Positions 32,510 to 43,126 of a DNA stretch of 64,000 bases are shown in pieces. This DNA is from Synechococcaceae cyanobacterium SM2_3_1 (GTDB lineage: Bacteria > Cyanobacteriota > Cyanobacteriia > Thermostichales > Thermostichaceae). Location of the stretch: positions 1 through 64,000 of the forward strand of contig JAAUUJ010000001.1 in assembly GCA_012030715.1 (NCBI GenBank), in the 5' to 3' direction. Within the stretch, counting starts at the first letter, position 1; every line of letters begins with the position of its first letter. The notes under the pieces were generated by a model. It saw only the letters and a list, made by a program, of their open reading frames with translations. It was not told the origin of the DNA and ran no database searches. The position numbers and the translations under genes were made by a program.

Positions 32510-32770
32510 ATGTATACCCTTGAAGTTATGCTCAGAGGCAATCCTGCCCCTTTAGCCATCCAGCGTAAAGAAGAGAACTCTGCTCTAGCTCTCTATCAGG
32601 AGATCGTGGCAGCGATCAAGCAGAGCACTCCGCTCATCGTGGAGCTAACCTGCGATAAAACTGGGCGGCAGCTGTCTGTCCTGACTCAAGAAATTGCTGC
32701 AGTCCAGATTGCTTCTAAAGATGGAGCCACCCAAACGCTGAGCCGCCCAGGATTTGTGGCTGGGAGTTAG
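32510..32770 (+). CDS. UPF0367 family conserved cyanobacterial protein
   Basis: MYTLEVMLRGNPAPLAIQRKEENSALALYQEIVAAI...LTCDKTGRQLSVLTQEIAAVQIASK. Confidence 0.75.
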   Translation: MYTLEVMLRGNPAPLAIQRKEENSALALYQEIVAAIKQSTPLIVELTCDKTGRQLSVLTQEIAAVQIASKDGATQTLSRPGFVAGS

Positions 32771-32775
32771 GGCTG

Positions 32776-33489
32776 TTGAAACAGACCTATCGGCAGGGAT
32801 TAAAGTCTCCGCTGGCGATTGATATCCAGAACTTGACCTTTGCCTGGCCCGGCCAGGCTCCGATTCTGCGCTCCTGTTGCCTTCAGATTCCCAGAGGACA
32901 GCTGTGGATGTTACTGGGACCCAATGGCAGTGGTAAATCTACTCTCCTGCGGCATTTAGTGGGGATTCTGCCTCCCCCTGCACCAGAGATGGTGTGGGTG
33001 GATCCTCCCGTAGGTGTGGTTTTTCAGAACCCGGATCATCAGCTGGTGATGCCAACGGTGGGGGCAGATGTGGCCTTCAGTCTGGCAGCAGAACCCCTAT
33101 CCCTTTTAGATATTCGCCAGCGAGTTGAGGATGCCCTCTCCCGTGTGGGACTGCTAGAAGTGATGCACCGCCCGATCCATAGCCTCAGTGGAGGACAAAA
33201 ACAACGGGTGGCGGTAGCGGGCGCTCTGGCCCGGCAAAGTCAGGTGTTGCTTCTGGATGAACCCACCGCGCTCCTGGATCCCGACAGCCAGATGGAACTG
33301 ATCCGTCAGGTGCGACAGCTGGTGGATCAAGAACGCATCACTGCCCTCTGGATTACCCACCGTCTGGAGGAGCTGGACTGGTCCGATGGGGCCCTCTTGC
33401 TAGCCCAGGGGCAGGTGGTGGATCGGGGCGCACCCCAGCGGATCCGGCAGGGGTTAGAAAAAATCCTGGAGTCACAGGTGGACGCATAA
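32776..33489 (+). CDS. ABC transporter ATP-binding protein (ECF/cobalt-type)
   Basis: LLGPNGSGKSTLLRHLVGILPP; HSLSGGQKQRVAVAGALARQSQVLLLDEPTALLD. Confidence 0.88.
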   Translation: MKQTYRQGLKSPLAIDIQNLTFAWPGQAPILRSCCLQIPRGQLWMLLGPNGSGKSTLLRHLVGILPPPAPEMVWVDPPVGVVFQNPDHQLVMPTVGADVAFSLAAEPLSLLDIRQRVEDALSRVGLLEVMHRPIHSLSGGQKQRVAVAGALARQSQVLLLDEPTALLDPDSQMELIRQVRQLVDQERITALWITHRLEELDWSDGALLLAQGQVVDRGAPQRIRQGLEKILESQVDA

Positions 33490-33638
33490 ATTTTCACGGT
33501 CAGAGTTGTTGTTACTGAATGAGGTCAAGGGGACAACGCACTATACCGTAGGGATGAATGCTTAAATAATTGACTAAAATAAGATGTAGTACTGGTGAAT
33601 TCGATTAGCTTGCTTAGAGAGCGCATAGGAGAATTGCG

Positions 33639-33851
33639 ATGGGACTGTCCGAATTGATCAGCAAAGAACTGGAAAATGCTCGCAGCATTTGCTCTGAGTA
33701 TGGGGAAGGTGATCCCCACTGCCGTGCTGCCTGGGATGCTGTGGAAGAGGTGTTAGCCGCCCGCAGCCACCAGCCCCATCAGCCCAACAGCCTGGAACAG
33801 CACTGTGCCGAGAACCCTGATGCGATTGAGTGCCGCGTCTACGACAACTAA
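33639..33851 (+). CDS. cp12: CP12, Calvin-cycle regulatory protein
   Basis: Paired cysteines ...CSEYGEGDPHCRAAWDAVEEV... and LEQHCAENPDAIECRVYDN. Confidence 0.92.
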   Translation: MGLSELISKELENARSICSEYGEGDPHCRAAWDAVEEVLAARSHQPHQPNSLEQHCAENPDAIECRVYDN

Positions 33852-33897
33852 CTGCCTCTAAGTCATCAGCAGCCTCGTTATCCTCTTCACAACACTT

Positions 33898-33924
33898 CCC
33901 CGCCCTTGACCAGCGGGGTTTCTT
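33898..33924 (+). terminator. Rho-independent-like terminator downstream of cp12
   Basis: CCCCGC (33898-33903), 9-nt loop, GCGGGG (33913-33918), then TTTCTT. Confidence 0.7.
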
Positions 33925-34071
33925 ATCTATCCCTTGTCCCTGCTCTATGCCTGACCGGGGAAAACTGATATGAGACCGATCCAGATTTTGTCGTAAGGTA
34001 AAACAGGGTAGGCAGTTAAAATCTGTTGCTGATCCGCTGGTGCTACGTCGTGATTTAACACAGGGCAGGCC

Positions 34072-34542
34072 ATGCTACTGATTGGTTCAGGCAATAAATT
34101 CATCTCTGATCTGGAGAAAGCGGGCGCACTTGGAATCAAGGTGCCTCCAGAGGGCGGATCCGAAAGCCATTACCGTCGCCGATTGCGGGGAGCTGGGTAC
34201 ACCGTCACGACCATGTCTGCCAAGGGATTGGGGGATCTCTCCAGTTTCCTGACTCGTCCCCATGGGGTGCGGCCACCGCATCTGGGTAAGCGTACGGTAG
34301 GACACACCGCGAGTGTGGGTGATGTCTATTATTTCCCTCCGCTAATCGAACAGTACGGAGCAAATCTTCCCAAGGACAGCAAAGGGCTGGTGTTCTGGTT
34401 TTATGAAGGACATGTCCTTTCTCAAGAGGAACGAAGCTACCTGGTGAAGCTGTCTCGGCAGCAAAAAAAGGTTAAGTTCGTGGTCGAGGTCAGCCGCGAT
34501 CGCTATGTGCACTGGGCTCCGCTGCAACCCATCAGTGCCTGA
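34072..34542 (+). CDS. ndhN: NAD(P)H-quinone oxidoreductase subunit N
   Basis: YRRRLRGAGYTVTTMSAKGLGDLSSFLTRPHGVRPPHLGKRTVGHTASVGDVYYFPP...GLVFWFYEGHVLS...VVEVSRDRYVHWAPL. Confidence 0.9.
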   Translation: MLLIGSGNKFISDLEKAGALGIKVPPEGGSESHYRRRLRGAGYTVTTMSAKGLGDLSSFLTRPHGVRPPHLGKRTVGHTASVGDVYYFPPLIEQYGANLPKDSKGLVFWFYEGHVLSQEERSYLVKLSRQQKKVKFVVEVSRDRYVHWAPLQPISA

Positions 34543-34677
34543 AGCGCCCAAGGTTCTGCCTATGCTCAGGTTGGTCTCCTCCCGGAGCTATGATAGGGTA
34601 GTGCCGTAGTCGACCGATCCTCTCTGAGCCCTGTAGAATTTTACTTTTTCTAACCGCCCCTCTGGGTGGGCTAGCTC

Positions 34678-35694
34678 GTGATAACTCCGTCGGAATCTCT
34701 GCAGAATCGCAGCTGGTTTAAGCTGATCTGTGGTGCTAGTTTTCATCATCTGCCCTCGGTTCAAAATCTAACATTGATCTACACCCTGGCTGGGGCGGAT
34801 TGTATTGACCTGGCCGCCGATCCAGCGAATGTCCGCGCTGCAGTTCAGGGCATCGAGATGGCTCTGGAGCATGATCCCCGGATCACCCGGCCCTGGTTAA
34901 TGGTCAGCTTCAATGATGGTGAGGATCCTCACTTTCGCAAAGCCCAGCTCTCTCAACTCGGGTGTCCTGCTGACTGTCCACAGCCCTGTCTGGCAGTATG
35001 CCCACCTCATGCCATTGCTCCTGGGGGGGGAGCTGCAATTCGGATCGAGGACCCTCTGTGTTACGGTTGTGGTCGCTGCCAGCCTGTTTGCCCCCATGAG
35101 CGGCTGGAGATGTGGAGCTATCAGGTGCAGGTGCAGGAGGTGATGCCTGAACTGATGCAGACAGGGATTCAGGCGATTGAAATCCATACGCGGGTTGGAC
35201 GCCTGGCGGAATTTACTTCCCTCTGGAGCCAGCTTCAAACCTGGATCCCTGACCTGGAGGCCATCTCCATTAGTTTCAATGATCATCCTTATCTGCAAGA
35301 CTACCTGAAATCCCTGGTGGCCTGTCTTCAACCTTTCCCTCGTCACCTGATCTGGCAGGCGGACGGTCGTCCTATGAGTGGTGATATTGGAGCCGGAACA
35401 ACCCAAAAGACGCTACATCTAGCCAAAAAAGTGTTGGCCATGCATCTACCGGGACATGTTCAACTTGCGGGCGGCACAAACCAGGCTACGATCCCGCTTG
35501 TGGGATCTGATCTGGAGATTGCGGGAGTGGCCTACGGTAGTTTTGCCCGTCAGCTGGTTGCAGCTGCAGTCGAGAATGGGGCTCTGATCGAGTCCTCTGA
35601 AGCTTTACAGCTCGCTTGGCGGCAGGCCTCTCAACTGGTGGGGCAGGTTAAATCCCGCTCATCTCCCGCTCAACCTGTGCAGTTACCTGCTTGA
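34678..35694 (+). CDS. ldpA: Circadian clock-associated Fe-S protein LdpA
   Basis: WFKLICGASFHHLPSVQNLTLIYTLAGADCIDLAADPANVRAA; ferredoxin motifs CPADCPQPCLAVCP and CYGCGRCQPVCPHERL; adjacent to ndhN. Confidence 0.88.
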   Translation: MITPSESLQNRSWFKLICGASFHHLPSVQNLTLIYTLAGADCIDLAADPANVRAAVQGIEMALEHDPRITRPWLMVSFNDGEDPHFRKAQLSQLGCPADCPQPCLAVCPPHAIAPGGGAAIRIEDPLCYGCGRCQPVCPHERLEMWSYQVQVQEVMPELMQTGIQAIEIHTRVGRLAEFTSLWSQLQTWIPDLEAISISFNDHPYLQDYLKSLVACLQPFPRHLIWQADGRPMSGDIGAGTTQKTLHLAKKVLAMHLPGHVQLAGGTNQATIPLVGSDLEIAGVAYGSFARQLVAAAVENGALIESSEALQLAWRQASQLVGQVKSRSSPAQPVQLPA

Positions 35695-35732
35695 TATGCC
35701 CCCAAGTTTTTGAAAGCCCTTTTACACTAGCC

Positions 35733-37619
35733 ATGTCTGCAGTCTCTTTTCCCCTTCTGTTCATCCTCCAGATCCCCCCCCTTCTGAGATCCGTGAGGCC
35801 ACCAGGGAAGCTTCCCGCGATGCCTGGCCCTTTCAGACGCAGGTCACGGATGATCTGGCAGAGTTACTTCAGATTCTTCCTCCATCGATTCAGGCAGCTC
35901 TGGAAGCGCATCCGCAGCTGGATCAGCTGATTGAGGTGGTTATGGATCTGGGTCGTCGCCCCGAGGCCCGGTTTCCTCAGGAAGCTCATTATCTCTCAGA
36001 AAGTCCTGTTGGTCGCACTGATCTGGACTACACGATCCAGAGGGTGGGTGAGTTTAGCACCGATAACCGTGCCGGAATTGAGTCCACCCTGCACCGGATC
36101 AGTGCCATCCGCAATCGTCAGGGGGCCATTATTGGTCTCACCTGCCGCGTGGGTCGCTGTGTGATTGGGGTGATCAGCATTATCCGTGATTTGGTGGAGC
36201 TGGGGCGCTCCCTGCTGTTGATGGGCAGACCGGGGGGTGGGTAAAACCACAGCGCTCCGGGAGATCGCACGGGTGCTGGCGGATGATTTTCATAAGCGTG
36301 TGGTGATCATTGACACTTCTAATGAGATTGCTGGAGACGGAGATATTCCCCATCCAGGGATTGGCCGCGCCCGCCGGATGCAGGTGGCAACTCCAGAACT
36401 GCAGCACAAGGTGATGATCGAGGCGGTGGAAAACCACATGCCAGAGGTGGTGGTCATTGACGAGATCGGGACGGAGTTAGAGGCGCTGGCCTCCCGCACC
36501 ATTGCCGAACGGGGGGTACAACTGGTGGCCACAGCCCACGGCAATCAGATCGCCAATCTGATCAAAAACCCAATGCTGGCGGATCTGGTGGGTGGCATTC
36601 AGTCGGTCACCCTGGGAGATGATGAAGCGCGGCGGCGGGGAAGCCAGAAAAGTGTGCTGGAGCGCAAGGCCCCGCCTACCTTTGAGATTGCAGTAGAAAT
36701 GCTGGAGCGAACCCGGTGGGTGGTGCATGAGGATGTGGCCACCACGGTGGATCAACTCTTGCGTGGGCGAGAAGCCCCGGTGCAGATCCGCAGTCTGGAT
36801 GCCGAGGGACAGGTGCTGATCAGTCGTCCTCAGGCTCTGGGCCCCCAATGGCCGCCTCCGAGTGAAAGGAGTCGCAGTTCCCACCATCGATCTGGAGGAT
36901 GGCGGCGTACGGGACGCATGGAGGCTCCTCCGTTTAACCCCCTTCTGGGTCGGGACTCGAATCAGATGCCTCTCCTGGGTAGCCCCAAGACCGATCTCCA
37001 GTCTCGCCTTGCGTCCCCTTCCAGTGATGATCTGGACCACGCCGAGTTTGCTGCGCTTTTACCGGATGCGGCAGACTATGATGCCTATGGACCCGAGCCT
37101 CAGGATCAGACGCTGGTCGTTTATCCCTACGGAGTGAGCCGCGATCATATTCAGCAGGTGGCCCAGACCTTCAAGCTACAGGTGGAGGTGACCAAGGAGC
37201 TGGACATGGCGGATGTGATTCTGGCGCTGCGTTCCCAGGTGCGAAACCGCTCCAAGATCCAGCAGCTGGCCCAGGCCAGACAGATCCCGATTCACACGCT
37301 GAAGTCCAATACGCTGCTCTGTGTTACCCGTACCCTTCGGCGGTTGCTGAACTTAGATCCGGGAGCCGATTCAATGGAAGCAGAGCTGGATCTGTTGATC
37401 CAGGCAGCGGGAGAAGATGAAGCCGAAGCTCTGGAAGAAGCACGGTTGGCAGTGGAACAGATCGTGATCCCCAAGGCGCAACCTGTGGAACTCCTGCCCC
37501 GTACTGCCATCGTCCGGCGGCTGCAACATGAACTGGTGGAGCATTATCACCTCAAGGCAGAGAGCTTTGGCGAAGAACCCTATCGCCGCCTGCGCATCTA
37601 TCCGGAGCGGGGGAGGTGA
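35733..37619 (+). CDS. R3H-domain AAA ATPase (SpoIIIAA/Ycf45-like); frameshifted at a C8 run near 35775 and a G6 run near 36233
   Basis: AELLQILPPSIQAALEAHPQLDQLIEVVMDLGRRPEARF (frame 2), LLLMGRPG|VGKTTALREIARVLAD; IDTSNEIAGDGDIPHPGIGRARRMQV; C-terminal R3H RTAIVRRLQHELVEHYHLKAESFGEEPYRRLRIYP. Confidence 0.85.
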
Positions 37620-38146
37620 GTGTAGGCTTGCACCTGCTGTTGCAGAACTGTCAGAGCCGTTGAGCGTTGATATCTCCCTGCTATCCAGCTCCAGCCCAGC
37701 ACACTATCTGGATCTCCCCATAGCTGCGTGTGGGAGACAAATGGATCCGCGTAGAACTGGGCTATCCCGCCCCCCCAGAACAGTCCATTGGCATGGGTTT
37801 CCAGATCATGACTGAGGCGGATCACAGGACAGGACAACCAGAGGGGAACGCACCATCCATCCACTGCGATCAGGGCAACCACCGATCCGGACCAGAGCTG
37901 GGTCAGTCCTAAAGCACCCACCACACCTGCACTGAAGGCCAGGATCAGCAGAGAAGCAGTGGGGACAATCTGCGGTTGCAACCAGGAATGCACTGCCCAG
38001 CTATTCCAGACGCCAATTTCAGGTGGAACCCAGAGACAAGATGGATCAAGGCTGCGTTGGATCCATTCCCGGGCCTGACGATTGGCAGCGACAGCGGGGG
38101 GGGCCCATGCTTCTCCAGGCAGGATCACCAGGATGGGAGTTGTCAT
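37598..38146 (-). CDS. Hypothetical protein
   Basis: 182-aa ORF sharing its ATG region with the pmbA stop; hydrophobic centre. Confidence 0.5.
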   Translation of the reverse strand: MTTPILVILPGEAWAPPAVAANRQAREWIQRSLDPSCLWVPPEIGVWNSWAVHSWLQPQIVPTASLLILAFSAGVVGALGLTQLWSGSVVALIAVDGWCVPLWLSCPVIRLSHDLETHANGLFWGGGIAQFYADPFVSHTQLWGDPDSVLGWSWIAGRYQRSTALTVLQQQVQAYTHLPRSG

Positions 38147-39504
38147 CAGCCTGCGGTGACAGAAATATCTTCGATGCGCAGGGCCGGAAAGGCTGTGGTG
38201 CCCTCAAAGACGGTGACTTCCTCAGAGACCGCCGAGAGATTGCGCAGACAGTCGTAGAGGTTTCCCGCCAATGTTGTTTCCATGATGGGCCGCTTCTCAC
38301 CCTGCTTAAGGAGAAAGCCCCCCTTCACCACCCCAGAAAAGTCGCCGGTGATCGGATTACTACTGCCGGAAAAACGGGTGACAATAATGGCCCGATCGAC
38401 ATCGTAAAGTTTGGACATGGGCGTGGATCCTGGCGCAACTCGCAAACAGGCAGGGCCAACCGCAGGCAGAGATCCCGCCCCCCCCTGAGCATGACCGTTG
38501 GACTGGATCCCAACATTGCGGGCTTCGTAGCTGTTGTAGAGAAAGTTGCAGAGCATGCCTTCATTGACCAGGGGTGTGACCTGACGGGGCAGCCCTTCGC
38601 GATCAAAGGGATCGAGGGGATAGTCTGGCAATCCGGTTCCCTCTTCAATCAGGGTGAATAACGGACTGGCAATCAGCTGGCCCATTTTCTGAGCCAGGGG
38701 GCTCTTACCTTTGCGCACACTGTCCGCCCCGAGCACGTAGATCAGATCATCCAGAAATTCTCCCAGGGTATCGGGAGGCAGAATGATCGTGCCCCGGAAA
38801 CTTTCCCCCTGCTTGGCGCCCAGAGCCCCCAGGCATTTGATGGCAAACCGATCAAAGGCTTTTTCCAACGCCGGGATCAGCAACTCAGCCCGTTGTACGG
38901 TGTCGCCATCGTAGGCAAAACTCCCGACATCTTCTCCATCAATGGCCATCCCAAACAAAGAGCCACTGGCTTCGGCGCTGTGATCGCTGGCGCGGATCCC
39001 CTGGGAGGAGGCAATCGCCACGACTTCTTCTGCAACCCCAATCGAGCCACTGTCAATGGTGATGCGCTGATCCTGTTGCCGCACCCGTTCCACAAGTTCA
39101 GTGCCCCAGCGGGTCAGGGTTTCAATATCCAGGGAGAGTAAATCGGGATCGGGGGTAGGTGAGGTAACGGTTATGGGTTGCGGATCGGGGAGAGCATTGA
39201 GAGGATCTGCGGGGGAAAGACGGGCGATGGTTACTGCTTCAGAGGCGATCTCGGCCAGTTCATCAGGATTATTGGAGGTGGCAAACCCCTGCCGCCCTTG
39301 GACGATCACACGAATGCCAAAAAGAGTCTCGGAGGTGACGCTGGTCAGGTTCAGATCATTTTTCTCAAAGGCTACTTCGGTTTCGCGGTCGGCGGTGGCA
39401 AAGACCTCAGCTTGATCGGCTCCGGCAGCTAACGCCTTGTTCACCCCTTGCTCACAGAGATCCAGAAGATTGGCTTGCGAGATCAGCGAGCTATTCATAG
39501 ACAT
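38146..39504 (-). CDS. pmbA: TldD/PmbA family metalloprotease
   Basis: ALAAGADQAEVFATADRETEVAFEKNDLNLTSVTSETLFGIRVIVQGRQGFATSNN; FLYNSYEARNVGIQSNGHAQG; TRFSGSSNPITGDFSGVVKGGFLLKQGEK. Confidence 0.9.
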   Translation of the reverse strand: MSMNSSLISQANLLDLCEQGVNKALAAGADQAEVFATADRETEVAFEKNDLNLTSVTSETLFGIRVIVQGRQGFATSNNPDELAEIASEAVTIARLSPADPLNALPDPQPITVTSPTPDPDLLSLDIETLTRWGTELVERVRQQDQRITIDSGSIGVAEEVVAIASSQGIRASDHSAEASGSLFGMAIDGEDVGSFAYDGDTVQRAELLIPALEKAFDRFAIKCLGALGAKQGESFRGTIILPPDTLGEFLDDLIYVLGADSVRKGKSPLAQKMGQLIASPLFTLIEEGTGLPDYPLDPFDREGLPRQVTPLVNEGMLCNFLYNSYEARNVGIQSNGHAQGGAGSLPAVGPACLRVAPGSTPMSKLYDVDRAIIVTRFSGSSNPITGDFSGVVKGGFLLKQGEKRPIMETTLAGNLYDCLRNLSAVSEEVTVFEGTTAFPALRIEDISVTAG

Positions 39505-39775
39505 TCCTTTGGCAATGGCACTGCTAGAAGTTTGGCATATTGGGGAGCCTTCACCAGCGGTGGGTTAAAACTTAGGGATGCGCTAGGTGACAGGATCACG
39601 GATGAAGAAGCCAGGGAATTGTTGAAATCGATCCTGGAGGTTCAGTTAGAAAACCAGCGAAGTGGGGATAGATCTTGAAGGTCTGGGGTAATCTTGTCTG
39701 CAGGGAAGGTTGATCAAGCAATAACCTGATGATCAATCCCTTTGCCTGGCTCCGGATCACTCATCTGTTATCGCA

Positions 39776-40027
39776 ATGATCACCGCATTTAATCTCTGGG
39801 GACAGTTTCAGGATCGGCGGCTGGAGTTTCAATTGCGGGAATATTTCTGGTCTAAGGAACAAAGGCTGATCCAGATTGGATTTGTCTTAATCAGTATATT
39901 GGCTCTGATGCGGTTTTTATCTGACTATATCCTGCTCCATTTCCCTATTAAGGATATTATTGCGGTTCGCCTGATCCTTGCGGGCCTATCACTATTTTTT
40001 GCAGGAATTTTAGAACTCCATCAATGA
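39776..40027 (+). CDS. Small membrane protein, hypothetical
   Basis: 83 aa with two hydrophobic segments; convergent overlap with DUF3326. Confidence 0.45.
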   Translation: MITAFNLWGQFQDRRLEFQLREYFWSKEQRLIQIGFVLISILALMRFLSDYILLHFPIKDIIAVRLILAGLSLFFAGILELHQ

Positions 40028-41076
40028 TCCCTTCCATCTTTCTCCTTTATATCCATCAAAGATCGGATCGAAATCCCAGCCCGATGTGCTGTTACGGCAC
40101 CGATTGCCTCCAAATATGATCTTACTCTTAAGACCTTGATCCCCAGATCCTCAGGAAAAACCTGTAGGGAAGTCGTATTTTCCTCAACAGCAATCAAGAG
40201 TGGGGGCTGCGCTCGAGAAGCCAGATGCAAAATCCCTGGACCACCAAAAGCTGACGCTGGAGAGATCACGACATCCACATCTTCAACACGCAGATCCCCA
40301 GCTCGTGCCGGGTCTTCAGAGTTAACAAATTGGGGTGCATAACTCAACCCCGCCAGCACCGACGGTAAAAAGGTGTAGCCCACGGACTCAGCCGCAGCCC
40401 GAGGATGGACCGGAACCAATTCCCCCATCTGAAAGGCCGGAGCATGGGCCGCCGGGATCCCCAATTCCCGCACCAGCAGATGACTGATCACCGCCTCGAC
40501 CCCCGCCAACGGATCTACCCCCGCTCCCTGGTCATACGCACTAAAATCCAGATCATCGGGAAACCTGGCCACCACCGCAATTGCCGTTGCTCCTTCCCGC
40601 AGCAGCTGTCTTGCCCCCGTCAATAATGCCTCTGGATCCGCCAGCAAACCTTGACTCGTTCCGGCAGGCGTGATCAGTGTAGAAACCCCCAAAGGACGTT
40701 CCGTCATTCTCCAGGCATGGATCTCCAGTCCCAGCGTCGCCTGAGCAGCCTGGATCACCAGCAGGTGTTGGAGCTTAAGATCAGGTTCCAGAGCGGCATC
40801 TAGCAAGACTCCCACTCGGTTCTGACGCCCGGGGCGCAATCCCCATACCCCCCGACAAAACTGATCCAGACTATATCCCTCTACATAGAGAGCATTGGCG
40901 ATCGGCCAGAAGAGACTGGCACCGTTCAAGACATTGGGATGGGTGATCAGCCGATCCACAGCCGCTGCCAGGGTGCGGGCCACGGGAATCGCATCTCCAG
41001 CAAAGCCTCCCATGCGGGCCCCAATGCCTGTGGGGATCAACAACAAAGCCGTGTAGTCAGCAGGGGCGGGGATCAT
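40021..41076 (-). CDS. DUF3326 family protein
   Basis: LLIPTGIGARMGGFAGDAIPVARTLAAAVDRLITHPNVLNGASLFWPIANALYVEGYSLDQFCRG. Confidence 0.85.
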   Translation of the reverse strand: MIPAPADYTALLLIPTGIGARMGGFAGDAIPVARTLAAAVDRLITHPNVLNGASLFWPIANALYVEGYSLDQFCRGVWGLRPGRQNRVGVLLDAALEPDLKLQHLLVIQAAQATLGLEIHAWRMTERPLGVSTLITPAGTSQGLLADPEALLTGARQLLREGATAIAVVARFPDDLDFSAYDQGAGVDPLAGVEAVISHLLVRELGIPAAHAPAFQMGELVPVHPRAAAESVGYTFLPSVLAGLSYAPQFVNSEDPARAGDLRVEDVDVVISPASAFGGPGILHLASRAQPPLLIAVEENTTSLQVFPEDLGIKVLRVRSYLEAIGAVTAHRAGISIRSLMDIKEKDGRDH

Positions 41077-41118
41077 CTCGTGCCAGAATCAGGCCAGGGC
41101 ATTCCCAGGGGGCATGGA

Positions 41119-43081
41119 ATGAAAGGTGAAGCGATCATCGGCTTGGCGGGCAGTGGGCTGACGGAATCCTGCCTGCAACGCTATCACACCCTGCTTCAGA
41201 ATCATCCCCCCGAGCGGATCCAGGTGCTGGTGCGCAGCCAGCGGCAGGGAGAACAATTCTTTCAACGGCTGCAGGCGCTGGAACCTCACCTGATCGGTCC
41301 GGTGCGGATTGAAACCTTTCTGGGGTTTGCCAACCGTTGCCTCTATGAGTTTTGGCCCCAGGTGCGCCGCCACCATCCCCAGATCCCTGCAAGCTTTGGG
41401 CCCACCGTGTTGCAGAAGGATCTCACCCAGCAGATTCTGATGGAAACCTGTAGTCTCTGCCCCCGCCATGTCCCCATCTATGATCACAAAGGTCTGAAAC
41501 CTTACCAGGTGTGGGATCAGATCAGCAGTACAGCCTACATCGCCGGGTCCGCTGCCATTCCTCCCCCGGAGATCAGTCCGCGATTGGTGCAGGCCTGGCC
41601 GGATGCGAGCGATCACCGCAAGGTTGACCAATTGGGGCACGTGAGCTGTTGTGTGGATCGCCTCTATACCGCCTGCCTGGATCTGGCCAGCTTCGACTTT
41701 GGCACCCTGTTGCTACTGTTTGATCAAGTGATCCTGGACTTACCCGAGTTCTGGCAGGAGCTGGATCATTTAATTGTGGATCAGGCGGACGAAAGTTTTG
41801 GCGTAGCTCTGCGCTTTTATGACAAGGCCCAGGCCCAGCTGCAAAGTGTTTATCTGGCCTACACGATCGGGGGAGGGCTCTCTTTTACAGGGGTTCCGGA
41901 TGCGGTGGCCAGCTGGATTGCCGATCACTGTACCTGCCAATATCTGGAGCAAACCCACAAAAGTGCTCCAGCCCTGACTCAGCTGGGGATCCGACTGGCA
42001 GAACAAATGGATCCGCAGTTTCGGCTTCCCTTTACCCTGCAACCCGGATCAGATCCCTACCCCCTGGAGATATTGGAAGGAGAAACCCAATTGGAGGCCG
42101 CAGAACAGATGCTGGGGACTGTGGAGAAATTACGGCAGGAGGGGGTGGCGACATCAGAGATCGCGATCCTGACCCCTGCCCTGGATACGGGTCTGGCCCT
42201 GTTGATTCAGAAGCGCATGGGAGAGGCGGTCACCGTGGTGCGTCCTTTTCCTGCGTTGATCAAATACCCTCTGGCTCGCACCTTTCTCACCGCTGCCCAG
42301 CTTGCGCATCCCCACTGGGGCCTTTTCCCTTCCCTGAGTGAGGGCAGGTTGATGCTGGAGATCTTTTTAGGCATGGATCCAATTCGGGCTCAATTATTGG
42401 TGGAAGATACCCTGGATGCGAATGCCAAGTCCCTTCGACCTGCAGAGTCTGTGGCCTATCCGGAGCGGATCGGGTTTGCCAACCTGGAACGCTACCAGTC
42501 GCTGGCCAGCTGGCTCCAGCAGTATCAGTCCCTTCCCCCCCCGGCCTGTGGATCAGTTTTGGAGCTTACTCTATGCTCAGCAACTCTTGCCGCTCTTCAC
42601 CAGTTCCGAAGATCAATCCCTGATACAAACCCTGATCGATACCGCTCGCCGTTTTCTCCTCACTTTTCCACAACGCTCCGGTCGAGAGGTGATTGAAATG
42701 ATTCAGACGGGACAGACCCCCAGTCGCGGTCAGTTTGAACCTGACTATAGCAAGACTGCGGTGCTGGCCAAGCCGATTGACTTGATTAACCTCAGTCTCA
42801 GCCGGAACTATCTTTTTCTCTTTGATATCACCAGTCCCCTCTGGTCCCGCACTCTCTGGCGTCCTCTCTATAATCCTGAAGTGCTCAGTCCCCAGTGGGA
42901 TCACCAGGTATTTGGAGAATTGCACGATCAACAGGTGAAACGGGGGCTTTTGGCACGGGTGTTATTGAACCTCTGCTGTCGGACTCGCCAGAAGATCTGG
43001 ATCGTGCGCTCAGCGTTTAACTTTCGCGGTGAAGATAATACCGGATTGCTGGATCAAGAGATCTTGAGTGTTATGGCCTAG
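41119..43081 (+). CDS. Degenerate UvrD/AddB-like SF1 helicase-related protein; one-base insertion in a C8 run near 42533
   Basis: IGLAGSGLTESCLQRYHTLLQNHPPERIQVLVRSQRQGEQFFQRLQ...FLGFANRCLYEFWP...LDHLIVDQADES; restored junction YQSLPPRPVDQFWSLLYAQQLLPLF. Confidence 0.65.
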
Positions 43082-43126
43082 GAATAGACAACGCCTAAGC
43101 CCGTAGCCAGTTGAGGTGAATTCAGC

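Noticed and set aside
38023-38661. 212-aa + strand ORF across pmbA
   Set aside because: Antisense to a well-supported TldD/PmbA gene with no domain of its own.
39448-39678. 76-aa + strand ORF overlapping the pmbA start
   Set aside because: No family recognised, overlaps the opposite-strand gene start; not supportable beyond chance.
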